Both the position numbers and the translations under genes were made by a program. Shown piece by piece: positions 8,816-17,743 of a DNA stretch of 64,000 nt. The DNA comes from Helicobacter cappadocius (GTDB lineage Bacteria; Campylobacterota; Campylobacteria; Campylobacterales; Helicobacteraceae), in NCBI RefSeq assembly GCF_030688855.1, contig NZ_JAUYZK010000006.1, positions 47,534 to 111,533 on the forward strand, written 5' to 3'. Each line of letters starts with the position of its first letter. The stretch's first letter is position 1. The notes below the pieces were generated by a model that worked only from the letters and a program-made list of their open reading frames with translations, had not been told where the DNA came from and did not search any database.

Positions 8816-9475
8816 TTGAAAAGCTTATTTATCACAGCAACAAACACGAATATTGGTAAAACTTACAGCACACATCTTCTAGCAGATTATATGAACTCCC
8901 AGGGGATCAAAACCATCATTGCTAAGCCCATTGAAACAGGTGATAATGGGAATGAAATACTAGATTGCCAAAGACACTCCCAATATAATCTTAAAATCGA
9001 TCAAAGTCTATCTATAGAGGATATAAATTTTTATCGTTACAAACTACCTGCCTCACCTTTTGTGGCAAAAAAATATGAAAATATTTCTACAGAAATTGAT
9101 TTTGATATGATTTATCAAAAGCTCTCTAACTTGGAATCAAAATGTGATGTGTTACTAATAGAGGGTGCAGGTGGATTAATGGTGCCTATTAATGAAGAAT
9201 ATAATATGTTAGATCTGGCTAGATTTTTGAAGGCTTCCATGTGTCTAATAAGCTCTGATAAGCTAGGAATGATTAATGATCTGGTATTGAACATAGAATT
9301 TTTAAAATCCAAAAATATTCCCTGTATTTATGCCATCAACCTCATCAACGAGGAGAATTATAATACTATCAGCAAACCATATATTGAATATTTAAACACA
9401 AAACTTCCAAATCCTATTTATATACTGCAAAAAGATATTTCTAAAATCACTCATGATTTTTTGTCTTTTAGCTAA
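8816..9475 (+). CDS. bioD: Dethiobiotin synthetase
   Basis: Closes the ureido ring of dethiobiotin from 7,8-diaminopelargonate, CO2 and ATP, the penultimate step of biotin synthesis. The N-terminal P-loop is FITATNTNIGKTYSTHLLADY, the KPIETG substrate loop is near residue 40, and the LIEGAGGLMVP motif is near 115. Length of 219 residues is normal. The start is TTG (8816), with AAAGG seven bases before it; no in-frame ATG fits the P-loop position. Other bio genes are not in the window. In H. pylori bioD also lies close to clpS/clpA. Confidence 0.93.
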   Translation: MKSLFITATNTNIGKTYSTHLLADYMNSQGIKTIIAKPIETGDNGNEILDCQRHSQYNLKIDQSLSIEDINFYRYKLPASPFVAKKYENISTEIDFDMIYQKLSNLESKCDVLLIEGAGGLMVPINEEYNMLDLARFLKASMCLISSDKLGMINDLVLNIEFLKSKNIPCIYAINLINEENYNTISKPYIEYLNTKLPNPIYILQKDISKITHDFLSFS

Positions 9476-9530
9476 ATTTTATTTTTTTATTATACGATAA
9501 TGCTCGAAAAACTAGGACAAAGGAACTAAA

Positions 9531-10859
9531 ATGACTCAAGCTGTTGGCAAAAAATATCGCAATATTGATGTTTATCTTGCTTCACAAGAAAGACTTGATG
9601 TTATATTTGCAAACTTTAAACGCATTATCTTGAGTTTTTCAGGTGGAAAAGACAGTGGTGTGATGCTTAATTTGGTGCTAGATTATATGAAAACTCATAA
9701 AATCCGCAAGAAAATAATTCTATTTATTGTAGATCTTGAAGCACAATACTCTTATACAATCGAATATATCAAAAAAATGATTAAAAATAACGAGAAATAT
9801 TTGGAGGTTCATTGGTGTTGTTTACCACTAAATCTTAGGAATGCCACAAGTGTTTTTAATCCCTTTTGGACTTGCTGGGACAAGGACAATATGGATAAAT
9901 GGGTAAGGGAATATCCTCAAGAAATGCACAATCCCAAAAGAAATTCTTATGTTTGGACGCTCGAAAATCACCCTTTTGATTTTTTTAGCTACAAAATGGA
10001 ATTTGAAGAATTTACCAATGCCTTTGTACGTTTTCAAGCCAAAGAAAGTAAGAGTACTGTTTGCCTTGTAGGAATTCGAGCTGACGAAAGCTTTAATCGT
10101 TTTAGGACAATTGCCAATGCTGCCAAACGCACTTTTGAAGGCAAGAAATGGACCACCCAGATAGGTAAAGATTCTGAAAATGTATATAATGCCTACCCAA
10201 TATATGACTGGACTACAGAGGATATTTGGGTCGCAAATTATAAATTCAAATGGGATTATAATGAACTTTATGATTTATTTTACAAAGCGGGGATGTCTTT
10301 GTCAGAAATGAGAATTTGCCAACCTTATGGCGATGATCAAAAAAATGGCTTAAACCTTTTTCGAGTAATCGAGCCTTATACTTGGGTAAGTGTCGTAAAT
10401 CGAGTTAGTGGTGCGAATTTTGGCAATATTTATTGCAAAGACAAGATAATGGGGTATTATGATGTAAAGCTCCCTGAAGGGCATACTTGGAAGAGTTACA
10501 CAAAAATGCTCTTAGCAACACTACCTGTAGAACTTAGGAATCATTATGTGGAAAAATTTATAAAATTTATCAGATACTGGAACAAAAAAGGTTGCTATAT
10601 AAGCGAAGAAGGAAGAAAGGTTGAAGGGGTAAAACCTCTTAATAGGTTAAGCAATAAAGGCAAGGAGCTCTTTGTATTTACAAAAATCCCAGATACTGCT
10701 CCTAGAAAAATAGAAGCGAACAAAGAAGTCCCCTCATGGAGACGAATGGCAGTTTGTATCATAAAAAATGATGTACTTTGCAAGGGATTGAGTTTTGCAC
10801 AAACAAAAGAGCAAAGAAATAAAATTGCCAAGATAATGGAAAAATACAAAGATTTCTAG
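9531..10859 (+). CDS. ibrA: IbrA-like PP-loop protein (PAPS reductase family, DUF3440)
   Basis: A protein of the PAPS reductase/adenine-nucleotide alpha-hydrolase superfamily. The nucleotide-binding PP-loop is SFSGGKDSG (about residues 35-43). The remainder matches what I recall of E. coli IbrA: WICLPLNLRNA-like and CQPYGDDQ stretches, a GIRADES motif and the YPIYDWTTEDIW region, over 442 residues. E. coli IbrA acts with IbrB to activate prophage eib genes and other virulence genes, but its biochemical reaction is unknown. Relatives of the same fold (DndC, SspD) make DNA phosphorothioate. The gene has its own short AT-rich upstream region and is followed after 13 bases by ibrB. It sits between bioD and a chemoreceptor gene and looks accessory. 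It is not the assimilatory sulfate reductase. Confidence 0.88.
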   Translation: MTQAVGKKYRNIDVYLASQERLDVIFANFKRIILSFSGGKDSGVMLNLVLDYMKTHKIRKKIILFIVDLEAQYSYTIEYIKKMIKNNEKYLEVHWCCLPLNLRNATSVFNPFWTCWDKDNMDKWVREYPQEMHNPKRNSYVWTLENHPFDFFSYKMEFEEFTNAFVRFQAKESKSTVCLVGIRADESFNRFRTIANAAKRTFEGKKWTTQIGKDSENVYNAYPIYDWTTEDIWVANYKFKWDYNELYDLFYKAGMSLSEMRICQPYGDDQKNGLNLFRVIEPYTWVSVVNRVSGANFGNIYCKDKIMGYYDVKLPEGHTWKSYTKMLLATLPVELRNHYVEKFIKFIRYWNKKGCYISEEGRKVEGVKPLNRLSNKGKELFVFTKIPDTAPRKIEANKEVPSWRRMAVCIIKNDVLCKGLSFAQTKEQRNKIAKIMEKYKDF

Positions 10860-10872
10860 TTAAAGGACTCCT

Positions 10873-11400
10873 ATGAAAACTAAAGAAAAAGATAATTTTA
10901 AGTCTCCTGTGTATAATGTAATATCTGTTCCATTTGAAAAGATACGATCAAATACCTACAATCCCAATCATATTGCCACCCCAGAAATGGAACTTTTATA
11001 CCAATCTATTTTAAATGATGGCTACACGATGCCTATTGTGTGTTACTATATAAGCGATGAAGATATATATGAGATTGTTGATGGCTTTCACCGGTATATC
11101 ACAATGCGAGAACATAGAGATATATATGAACGAGAAAATGGATTTTTACCAGTTGTTGTGATAAACAAAGATATTTCTCATCGTATGGCTTCTACAATTC
11201 GCCATAATCGTGCTAGAGGAAGCCACTCCGTAGAATTGATGCAAAACATAGTAGCTGAACTTGTAGAGTGTGGCAAAAGTGATGAATGGATTATGCGAAA
11301 TATTGGTATGGACCCCGATGAATTGCTTCGTTTAAAGCAAGTTACTGGATTAGCATCTTTGTTTGCAGGAAAGGATTTTAGCAAAAGCTGGAATGCTTAA
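10873..11400 (+). CDS. ibrB: IbrB-like ParB-fold protein
   Basis: Partner of IbrA. Its ParB/sulfiredoxin-type N-terminal domain holds VDGFHRY (about residues 71-77) in the position of the ParB box, preceded by PEMELLYQSILNDGYTMPIV and followed by STIRHNRARGSHSVELM. The C-terminal part (IGMDPDELLRLKQVTGLASLF) matches the IbrB family as I remember it. It starts with ATG and a good AAAGGA site 13 bases after ibrA, so the two are one transcript. It is much shorter than chromosomal ParB (175 residues) and lacks a recognisable centromere-binding domain. Its function is likely regulatory or nucleic-acid related, but the activity is unknown. A hairpin at 11459-11492 follows. Confidence 0.86.
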   Translation: MKTKEKDNFKSPVYNVISVPFEKIRSNTYNPNHIATPEMELLYQSILNDGYTMPIVCYYISDEDIYEIVDGFHRYITMREHRDIYERENGFLPVVVINKDISHRMASTIRHNRARGSHSVELMQNIVAELVECGKSDEWIMRNIGMDPDELLRLKQVTGLASLFAGKDFSKSWNA

Positions 11401-11458
11401 AAGCCTATATTGCCAAACTCTCCTTATTGATAATATACCTATAAATCCATTAAAAAAT

Positions 11459-11492
11459 AAACCGTACGGATTTTATTTTATACCGTAGGTTT
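11459..11492. repeat. Imperfect inverted repeat downstream of ibrB
   Basis: AAACCGTACGG and CCGTAGGTTT can pair with one bulged base around an AT-only loop. There is no T run after it, so it is a weak terminator candidate. The remaining ~350-base gap before the chemoreceptor is strongly AT-rich with no gene that I can support. Confidence 0.4.
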
Positions 11493-11753
11493 GCCTCTAT
11501 CTAATATACACAATATTTTTTTCTAATTCCTATAGCCATTCTTATAAAAATAACCATTATTTTTCCATCTATTCCCTTATTTATTCTTTCTATATCCATT
11601 ATTGAAAAAATATATCTTTATATAATTTTTATTAAATATTATTTATTATTCCTAGATACTTTCAAGGGTGGCAATTCTTCGCTTAAATGGCAATTTTATT
11701 CTGAGTTTGTCTTATCCAAAGTATTTATCTTAATAAATTTTTAAGGAGTAATT

Positions 11754-13436
11754 ATGACTATATCATCTCGCATCATTGCTATGATTTTACTAGCACTTTT
11801 TGTCCTCTCGAGTATTATTATTTATTCCTCATTTTCTATGGCAAAAAATTTAGAGGGATTTTTTGCCATGAAGGTGAGAGATGGAAAGATACAAGAGAGA
11901 AAACAACAGCTCAAAGATACTTTTGAACTGCTCACTTTAATCCAATCTGTAATGAAAGATTCATATGCAGAAGATGGAAGATTAAAAAAAGTCAATAGTG
12001 ATATTTTAAAATTCCTGCAAAAGGTTCAAGATGGCGAGAATGGTCTAAATGTAATGGTTGTTACAGAAGATGGAAGATTAGTCTTTAATCCAATTTCTCC
12101 AGAATTAGTTGGGAAAAACGTATTAAATCTAAAATCTGCTGACAATATTTTTATTGCTAGAGAATTTATCAAAATCGCCAAAAATGGTGGAGGATATATT
12201 GAATATAAAATGCCTAGAGAACATGGAAGCATCCCTGAAAGCAAAATTGCGTATGTAAAACAGGATAAAGCCGACAATATAGTTGCAATTACAACTTATT
12301 TTAGCGACATTCAAAGAGATGCGGAAATCATTAAAAATAATGTCGCCCAGAGAACCAAAAACAACTTTATAAACTTCTTTTTGGTTGCAGTTGTAGTTGT
12401 ATTGGTAATTTTGGTGGTTTCATTTTTTTATATTCGACTTAACCTTGTGCGTCCTATCAGAGATCTTATCACACGTGCAAAAAATCTCTCCAGCGGAGAT
12501 GGTGATCTTAGTAGAAAACTAGAGATAAAAGGAAGGGATGAAATCGCACAAGCTAGTAGTGCTATCAACAGCTTTATAGAAAAAGTTAGGGTGCTAATTG
12601 TGGATGCCAAGCAACTTTCTTCAGAAAATTCTTCGGTGGCACACGAACTTAGCTCAACATCATTAAGCACAGGAAAAAGAGTAGAAGATTCTACAGCTAT
12701 CGTAAGTGAAGTAACACACAAAAGTCAAAAAATTGAATCTGAAACTCTCTCTTGCATTGAGATCGCCCAAGAAGGCAAAGAAGACTTACAAAAAGCCAAA
12801 ATTTATGTGGAAGATACAAATGAATCTATCCGTATCTTAAGCAATCAAATCATAGTTTCTGCAAAGACTGAAGCAGAGTTATCCATAAAAATTGAACGTT
12901 TGAGCCAAAATGCTGAAGATATTAAATCTATCTTATACATTATCGATGAAATTGCCGAACAAACCAATCTTTTAGCACTTAACGCTGCTATTGAAGCTGC
13001 TAGGGCTGGAGAACATGGTAGAGGGTTTGCTGTAGTTGCTGATGAAGTAAGAAAACTTGCAGAAAGAACCCAAAAAAGCTTGAGTGAAATTAATTCCACC
13101 ATCAGTGTGATTGTTCAAGAAATTTCAGATGTAAGTACAGAAATGCATCTAAACTCCAAAAAAATCCAAGAATTAACCTCCGTATCAAGTAGCGTTCAAG
13201 AAAAGATTTCGCACATGGACGATGTAATGACCAAAGCATTAACGACAACTGATAAAACTCTAAACAATTATGTAGAAACAGGTAAAAATATCAAAGAAAT
13301 CATAAAAGGTATTTCAAATATCAATGGTATATCTACTGAAAATGCTCGAAGCGTTGAAGAAATTGCGAGCGTATCTGAACATCTAAACAAAATGACAGAA
13401 ATGCTCAATAAAAAACTTTCAGAATTCAAGACTTGA
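11754..13436 (+). CDS. Methyl-accepting chemotaxis protein
   Basis: Transmembrane chemoreceptor. It has an N-terminal helix (about residues 9-30), a periplasmic sensor of about 170 residues with a single-Cache-like pattern ([21 protein letters not shown]), a second helix (about 206-227), a HAMP domain and a long cytoplasmic signalling coiled coil. The signalling tip is conserved ([24 protein letters not shown], about residues 397-420), followed by [19 protein letters not shown]. No CheR-docking pentapeptide is present at the C-terminus. The ligand is not predictable. AAGGAG precedes the ATG. A nuclease gene follows after 17 bases and may be on the same transcript. Confidence 0.95.
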   Translation: MTISSRIIAMILLALFVLSSIIIYSSFSMAKNLEGFFAMKVRDGKIQERKQQLKDTFELLTLIQSVMKDSYAEDGRLKKVNSDILKFLQKVQDGENGLNVMVVTEDGRLVFNPISPELVGKNVLNLKSADNIFIAREFIKIAKNGGGYIEYKMPREHGSIPESKIAYVKQDKADNIVAITTYFSDIQRDAEIIKNNVAQRTKNNFINFFLVAVVVVLVILVVSFFYIRLNLVRPIRDLITRAKNLSSGDGDLSRKLEIKGRDEIAQASSAINSFIEKVRVLIVDAKQLSSENSSVAHELSSTSLSTGKRVEDSTAIVSEVTHKSQKIESETLSCIEIAQEGKEDLQKAKIYVEDTNESIRILSNQIIVSAKTEAELSIKIERLSQNAEDIKSILYIIDEIAEQTNLLALNAAIEAARAGEHGRGFAVVADEVRKLAERTQKSLSEINSTISVIVQEISDVSTEMHLNSKKIQELTSVSSSVQEKISHMDDVMTKALTTTDKTLNNYVETGKNIKEIIKGISNINGISTENARSVEEIASVSEHLNKMTEMLNKKLSEFKT

Positions 13437-13453
13437 AAAATAGGGGATAACTT

Positions 13454-14134
13454 ATGAAAATAAAATTTTTTGTTTGTTTATTCTGTTTGGGAGTGTCGAT
13501 TTGTTGTGCACATTTTATCTATGAGTATTATAAACTTCATAAAGCCTTTGAAAAATATTTTACTAAAGATAATTGTTCTTTGGTGATGGATAAATATTAT
13601 TATATTAATTGCTATAGCTTTGAGCACAAAGGCCCAAAGGCTATAGCCTACGAGCTTGAAGAATCTATACTTAATCTTCGAGAAACAAGCGAACGTTCTA
13701 AATATAGATACGATTTAGAAGTCCCTGCGGCTTATAGAACCTACAAGGAAAATTATATTGATAATAAATATGAAAAAGGTCATATTCTCTCAAGCAAATC
13801 GATGGCTTCTACCTCTCACTCACAAGATTCTACATTTTTGATGAGCAATATTGTCCCTCAAAATTATCAAGTCAATCAAGGTTTATGGGAAAAAGCTGCT
13901 CAAAGGGAGAGAAGGGTTGCAAAACTTCAAGGAAGTGCTCATATTCTAAATATCATTTTATATCCAAAAGAGCCATCAGAAATACAATACATCAAAAACC
14001 GCATCGCGATACCTAAATACTTTATAAAAATTATAAAAACTACAAACACTGAAGAATGTTATGCAATACCCAATGAAAATTTACAAAATCAAGATCTGCA
14101 ATTTTACAAAGTGGATTGCAAGTGGTTTATTTAA
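13454..14134 (+). CDS. Membrane-anchored DNA/RNA non-specific endonuclease (NUC family)
   Basis: Predicted beta-beta-alpha-metal nuclease. An N-terminal hydrophobic segment (about residues 4-22) would export or anchor it. The catalytic region reads YEKGHILSSKSMAS (about 109-122), where most family members have DRGH. The histidine general base is kept but the preceding Asp-Arg is Glu-Lys. The metal-binding Asn region (SNIVPQNYQVNQGLWE, about 136-151) is intact. Similar exported nucleases occur in Campylobacter and Helicobacter and degrade extracellular DNA. The 3' end overlaps the convergent deaminase-like gene by eight bases. It lies 17 bases behind the chemoreceptor gene. Substrate and location are inferred from family knowledge. 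Confidence 0.82.
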   Translation: MKIKFFVCLFCLGVSICCAHFIYEYYKLHKAFEKYFTKDNCSLVMDKYYYINCYSFEHKGPKAIAYELEESILNLRETSERSKYRYDLEVPAAYRTYKENYIDNKYEKGHILSSKSMASTSHSQDSTFLMSNIVPQNYQVNQGLWEKAAQRERRVAKLQGSAHILNIILYPKEPSEIQYIKNRIAIPKYFIKIIKTTNTEECYAIPNENLQNQDLQFYKVDCKWFI

Positions 14135-15374
14135 TGATATCTTTACCATTTATATACAATGTCTTAACCTTTTGAGAATGCAAGAGAAACTGCAATGGCG
14201 ACTGGGAGCTTTTATCTATCTGCGGACATTGAAAAACAGAAATATCAGCAAGTTTTCCCATCTGCAGTGTCCCGCATTCTAATCCCAAAGCCCTAGCTGG
14301 GTATAAGGTTGATCCTAGTATTAAAATTTTGCTCAACTCATCTATATCGACTGAAAAATAACCAAATAATGCACTTCTAAGTTCATCAAGCATATTCAAA
14401 TTATTATTAGAACTTTTGCCATCAGTAGCAAAGATAGGATGAAGATTACGGGAAGCTAGAAGAGAAAAGTCAATATAAGCATTATTCAAAAGACGATTTG
14501 ATCTTGGGCAAGAGATGATATGACCATTTTTGGATATAAAATCAAGATCAGAACCACTGGCAAAAAGGCAATGCACAAACAGGGTATCTAGCCCTTCAAA
14601 CATCTCAAGAAATTCGGTTATATTATAGAGAGGTTTTGGTGATTTGATACCCAAAACTTCCTCATAAAAACTCTTGAACCATCCATTGGAAGATTCTAGC
14701 CATTCTCGTTCAAACTTAGATTCCAGAAAATGCACAGATGTTTTTACATTATCTGCTTTTGATATCTGTAAAACTTTTTTTGCCAACACCTTATGAACAG
14801 AATATGGCGAATGGATCGCAATAGCAGGAATAAACTTATTTGATTGTAGTTCTTTAGAGGCATTGTATCTATTTAAAAAATCGCTGTACAAAAAATCAAT
14901 CGCTGAAGGTGTGCTACCAATAGCCTCATTAAAATATATCACTCTCAAAGGAGAATTTGCCAAAATCTGCATATCATTCCCATAGCTACTGATAGCTCCT
15001 ACGCTTCCTACACCACTTTGGAGCTGCTCATCAACACCTAATTTGACACATTCTGAAATATTACTAAGCACATCCTCGCGTTTTTTCATAACACTGCCTA
15101 ACCATCTATCAAAGCCTCCATATTCAAAGCTTGAAATATTATTACCAAACTCAAAATGGATATGTGCATTTACAAAACTTGGAAGAATAATTGCGTCTTC
15201 ATAAAATAAGGCATTGGGGTATTTTTGTTTGAGATCTTTATATTTTCCAATTTCAATGATAAAATTTTGTTCATTTTGTGTATTAAATGCAACTCCGCCA
15301 TCATCAATAATCGTAAAACCCTCATCACAAACAAAAACCTTACTTCCGCCAATAAGCCTAATTTCTTGATTCAT
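14127..15374 (-). CDS. mqnX: Amidohydrolase, likely aminofutalosine deaminase
   Basis: Metal-dependent amidohydrolase of the chlorohydrolase/cytosine-deaminase group. Metal and active-site residues are visible: NAHIHFEF (HxH, about residue 70), AIAIHSPYSVH, SVHFLESKFE, LFVHC and FATDGKSSNNNLNM (Asp near 315). In H. pylori the corresponding protein HP0267 is reported to deaminate 6-amino-6-deoxyfutalosine in the futalosine route to menaquinone. The same neighbours (pyrC', ccdA) occur here, which supports the assignment. The ATG overlaps the stop of the mscS gene (ATGA), so it is translationally coupled at the end of a minus-strand run. Assignment to mqnX rests on synteny and motif recall. A generic guanine or S-adenosylhomocysteine deaminase is the alternative. 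Confidence 0.8.
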   Translation of the reverse strand: MNQEIRLIGGSKVFVCDEGFTIIDDGGVAFNTQNEQNFIIEIGKYKDLKQKYPNALFYEDAIILPSFVNAHIHFEFGNNISSFEYGGFDRWLGSVMKKREDVLSNISECVKLGVDEQLQSGVGSVGAISSYGNDMQILANSPLRVIYFNEAIGSTPSAIDFLYSDFLNRYNASKELQSNKFIPAIAIHSPYSVHKVLAKKVLQISKADNVKTSVHFLESKFEREWLESSNGWFKSFYEEVLGIKSPKPLYNITEFLEMFEGLDTLFVHCLFASGSDLDFISKNGHIISCPRSNRLLNNAYIDFSLLASRNLHPIFATDGKSSNNNLNMLDELRSALFGYFSVDIDELSKILILGSTLYPARALGLECGTLQMGKLADISVFQCPQIDKSSQSPLQFLLHSQKVKTLYINGKDIIK

Positions 15375-16198
15375 TTTTCATCCTTGATTTGACTTAGTAT
15401 GGTTATATCAAGCTTTTGAGGAGGAATCTGTATATTTTTTTTATCAAGGGCTATTTTTGTATTTTCTATAAGCTCACTGCGAATTCCAAAGACATTATCC
15501 TGTAATTTTGCCCATATTCTAATAGTAAAATTCAAAGAATTTTGTCCAAAGTCTGTAACCCCTATAAATGGTGCGATGCTCAAATCAACCTTGTCCATTT
15601 TGGCAATGACATCTTTGATGATATTGCGAATTTCCTCAATATCGTTATCATACTTTACGCCAAAAACCCATTCTATACGACGTTTATGGCTATCAGTACA
15701 ATTAATAATATTAGCATTGACCACATTTCTATTGGGCAAAATGGCGAGTTTATCATCAGGCATTCTAATCATCGTATTAAAAAGATTTATCCCTTCAACA
15801 TTCCCTGTTATAGAACCTAACTCAATAGTATCATTTTTTCTAAAAGGTCTTAAAACAATCAATATAATCCCCCCTGCAATTGAAGAAAGAGAATCTTTAA
15901 GAGCTAGAGCAATAGCAACCCCTGCAGTCCCAAGAACAGCTAGAATTGATCCTATTTGCACCCCAAGATTTGCCAATATGGTGACAATGGTAATGATAAG
16001 AATAGCTATAGAAGCAACCTGAGAGGTAAAATTACCCAAGATTTCATCTTTTTTGCTGATGACCTTTGCTATTTTTTTACGTGCAAAATGTGCTAGAAAA
16101 AGCCCTACGACAAAAATAAATCCCGCCTTTAAAAGAAGCAAAAAAAAGCTTTCTGTAAAGGGCAAAGCAATCTCCAAAAAATCTAAAAATCTATTCAT
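15371..16198 (-). CDS. Small-conductance mechanosensitive channel (MscS family)
   Basis: Inner-membrane channel that opens under membrane tension to release solutes during osmotic downshift. Three N-terminal helices precede the pore helix with the Ala/Gly-packed TM3 pattern (GTAGVAIALALKDSLSSIAGG, split at the usual kink), then the beta domain (FRKNDTIELGSITGNVEGINLF) and the C-terminal cytoplasmic vestibule. About 275 residues, close to E. coli MscS. The start was chosen at ATG 16198, which has GGA upstream and sits just before the stop of the preceding gene. A TTG at 16213 would extend it by five residues. It overlaps both neighbours by a few bases, showing tight coupling within this operon. 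Confidence 0.92.
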   Translation of the reverse strand: MNRFLDFLEIALPFTESFFLLLLKAGFIFVVGLFLAHFARKKIAKVISKKDEILGNFTSQVASIAILIITIVTILANLGVQIGSILAVLGTAGVAIALALKDSLSSIAGGIILIVLRPFRKNDTIELGSITGNVEGINLFNTMIRMPDDKLAILPNRNVVNANIINCTDSHKRRIEWVFGVKYDNDIEEIRNIIKDVIAKMDKVDLSIAPFIGVTDFGQNSLNFTIRIWAKLQDNVFGIRSELIENTKIALDKKNIQIPPQKLDITILSQIKDEK

Positions 16199-17411
16199 AA
16201 ATTTTTCCGCCAATAATGACTGAATCTATCTTTGAAGATAATGTTTGATTATAGTAAGGAGAAAAACTATCAGTAATCTGAGTATGTCCATGTAAATCTA
16301 TGATCGCCAAATCCGCATCTTTTCCCAAACTAATCTCTCCTTTATTTAAACCTAAAAAATCAGATTGGTTTTTTGAACTCATCTTCACAAAAGAACTCAT
16401 GTCCAAGACCCCTGTCTTAATAAGATAAGTATAAGCAAGAGGAAAATAATAGCTGATTGCATCGATTCCAAAACTTGCTAATTCAAATACTTGATCTTTT
16501 TTTGAATTAAAATCCGCACACTGAAGACTTGTGAGCATATCTATTTTATTATTTTTTAGTGCTTCTAAAAGCTTTTGTTTAGAATCATCATCTTTTAGTG
16601 GTGGATTGAGTTTAGCTCTAGTATTATATCTTTGGATAGCACTTTCATCCAGAATTAAATGATGAATAGAAGTTTGAACATTGATATTTGCATTTTTATT
16701 GTTCCTAAAATAATCAACAATTTCCAATCCTTCAGGCTCTGTTAGGGTACTGAATAAAAACTGCGTATTTGTATACCGTGCAACTTCAGAAATTTTTGCG
16801 ATCTCCTTAGTCTGAGAAAGTGGAGAAATGCTTGGTAATCCTAATTTTGAGGCCAACTCGCCCTCATTGACAACACCATTAGCAATCTGTGAATCTTGAG
16901 CAAAACAAATAATTGGAATCTCCAACATATGTGCATATTGAGTGATTCTAAGCAAATTATTTCCATCAATAGAGCTATCAATATAAATCGCCCTGCCTCC
17001 TTGTGAATGAAGAATAGAAATATTGTTGAGCTTTTCCTCAGCATTAATTGGCTTGATGCTTGGAATAATATTAACCTCTATGGTGGATTGGATGCTTTTT
17101 ATAAGCTCTATTATGGCTTCATTTTCACAGGCAGGAAAAGTATCAGGTAAAACAAGCATAGTCGCTACCCCGCCCTTGATAGCCTTTTTGGAGAGAGAAG
17201 TAAGAGTTTTTTGAGAAAGAGTCTTTGTCTTTGGATATACATTCAAATCAATAAGTGCTGGGATAATGATTTTTTCTGCACAATCAATCACTTCTTCTTG
17301 TATTTTTGCAGAAATTTGGGCATCAATCTCTACAATCTGACCTCCCTCTATACGAAGATCTGCTTTTTGATTGTGAGAAAAGTCACAAATAAAGCCATTT
17401 TTTAACAACAT
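16191..17411 (-). CDS. Non-catalytic dihydroorotase-like protein (PyrC'/PyrX type)
   Basis: The whole 406-residue dihydroorotase/allantoinase fold is present, but the metal site is not. The usual DxHxH appears as IDLNVYPKT (about residue 54). The VHxED equivalent reads CFAQDS. The TDHAPH equivalent reads CADFNSKKD. Only an HH pair in TSIHHLIL remains. It is therefore probably not a functional dihydroorotase. In several bacteria such inactive copies (PyrX/PyrC') assemble with aspartate carbamoyltransferase (PyrB). H. pylori has a corresponding gene (HP0266) in the same place. ATG with AAGGA upstream. It begins 80 bases after the small secreted protein gene and overlaps mscS. Structural rather than enzymatic function is an inference. 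Confidence 0.82.
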   Translation of the reverse strand: MLLKNGFICDFSHNQKADLRIEGGQIVEIDAQISAKIQEEVIDCAEKIIIPALIDLNVYPKTKTLSQKTLTSLSKKAIKGGVATMLVLPDTFPACENEAIIELIKSIQSTIEVNIIPSIKPINAEEKLNNISILHSQGGRAIYIDSSIDGNNLLRITQYAHMLEIPIICFAQDSQIANGVVNEGELASKLGLPSISPLSQTKEIAKISEVARYTNTQFLFSTLTEPEGLEIVDYFRNNKNANINVQTSIHHLILDESAIQRYNTRAKLNPPLKDDDSKQKLLEALKNNKIDMLTSLQCADFNSKKDQVFELASFGIDAISYYFPLAYTYLIKTGVLDMSSFVKMSSKNQSDFLGLNKGEISLGKDADLAIIDLHGHTQITDSFSPYYNQTLSSKIDSVIIGGKIYE

Positions 17412-17491
17412 TATTTATCCTTAAAGTGCTTTTTGCTATTTTAACCAAACTCTATTTAAAAAATATCCCTAATTCCGCCCACAGCAATAAA

Positions 17492-17743
17492 TCATTTTGA
17501 AGAATTCACAAAGTTTTTTAGATCACTAAGCTTTTTTTCCTCATTGGGAGATGTTGATGATGCACTATCATCAAAACTTTGAACTCTATTTTCACAAGAT
17601 TGACCAACTAGTTTATCTTTATTTAAAAAACTTCCTTTAAGCAACGAAGAATTTTCACTCTTATCATCACAACTTTGGGCTTTGATATCTGTTGCGAAAA
17701 CAAAAGAACTCATCAAAACCAAAAATAAAAATATAGCCTTCAT
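17492..17743 (-). CDS. Small secreted protein with two QSC motifs
   Basis: An 83-residue protein with a clear Sec signal peptide (MKAIFLFLVLMSSFVFA, cleavage about residue 17). The mature part is polar and Ser/Asp/Lys-rich. Its only two cysteines stand in similar short motifs, QSCDDK and QSCENR, about 25 residues apart. The ATG overlaps the ccdA stop (TAATG), so it is translationally coupled to a cytochrome c biogenesis thiol transporter. I do not recognise a family. A periplasmic protein whose cysteines are kept reduced by CcdA is possible but unproven. Confidence 0.65.
   Translation of the reverse strand: MKAIFLFLVLMSSFVFATDIKAQSCDDKSENSSLLKGSFLNKDKLVGQSCENRVQSFDDSASSTSPNEEKKLSDLKNFVNSSK

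Noticed and set aside
11670..11700. Sigma-54-like promoter (TGGCAATTCTTCGCTT) before the chemoreceptor
   Set aside because: The GG and GC are separated by nine bases, not ten, so it does not satisfy the strict sigma-54 spacing.
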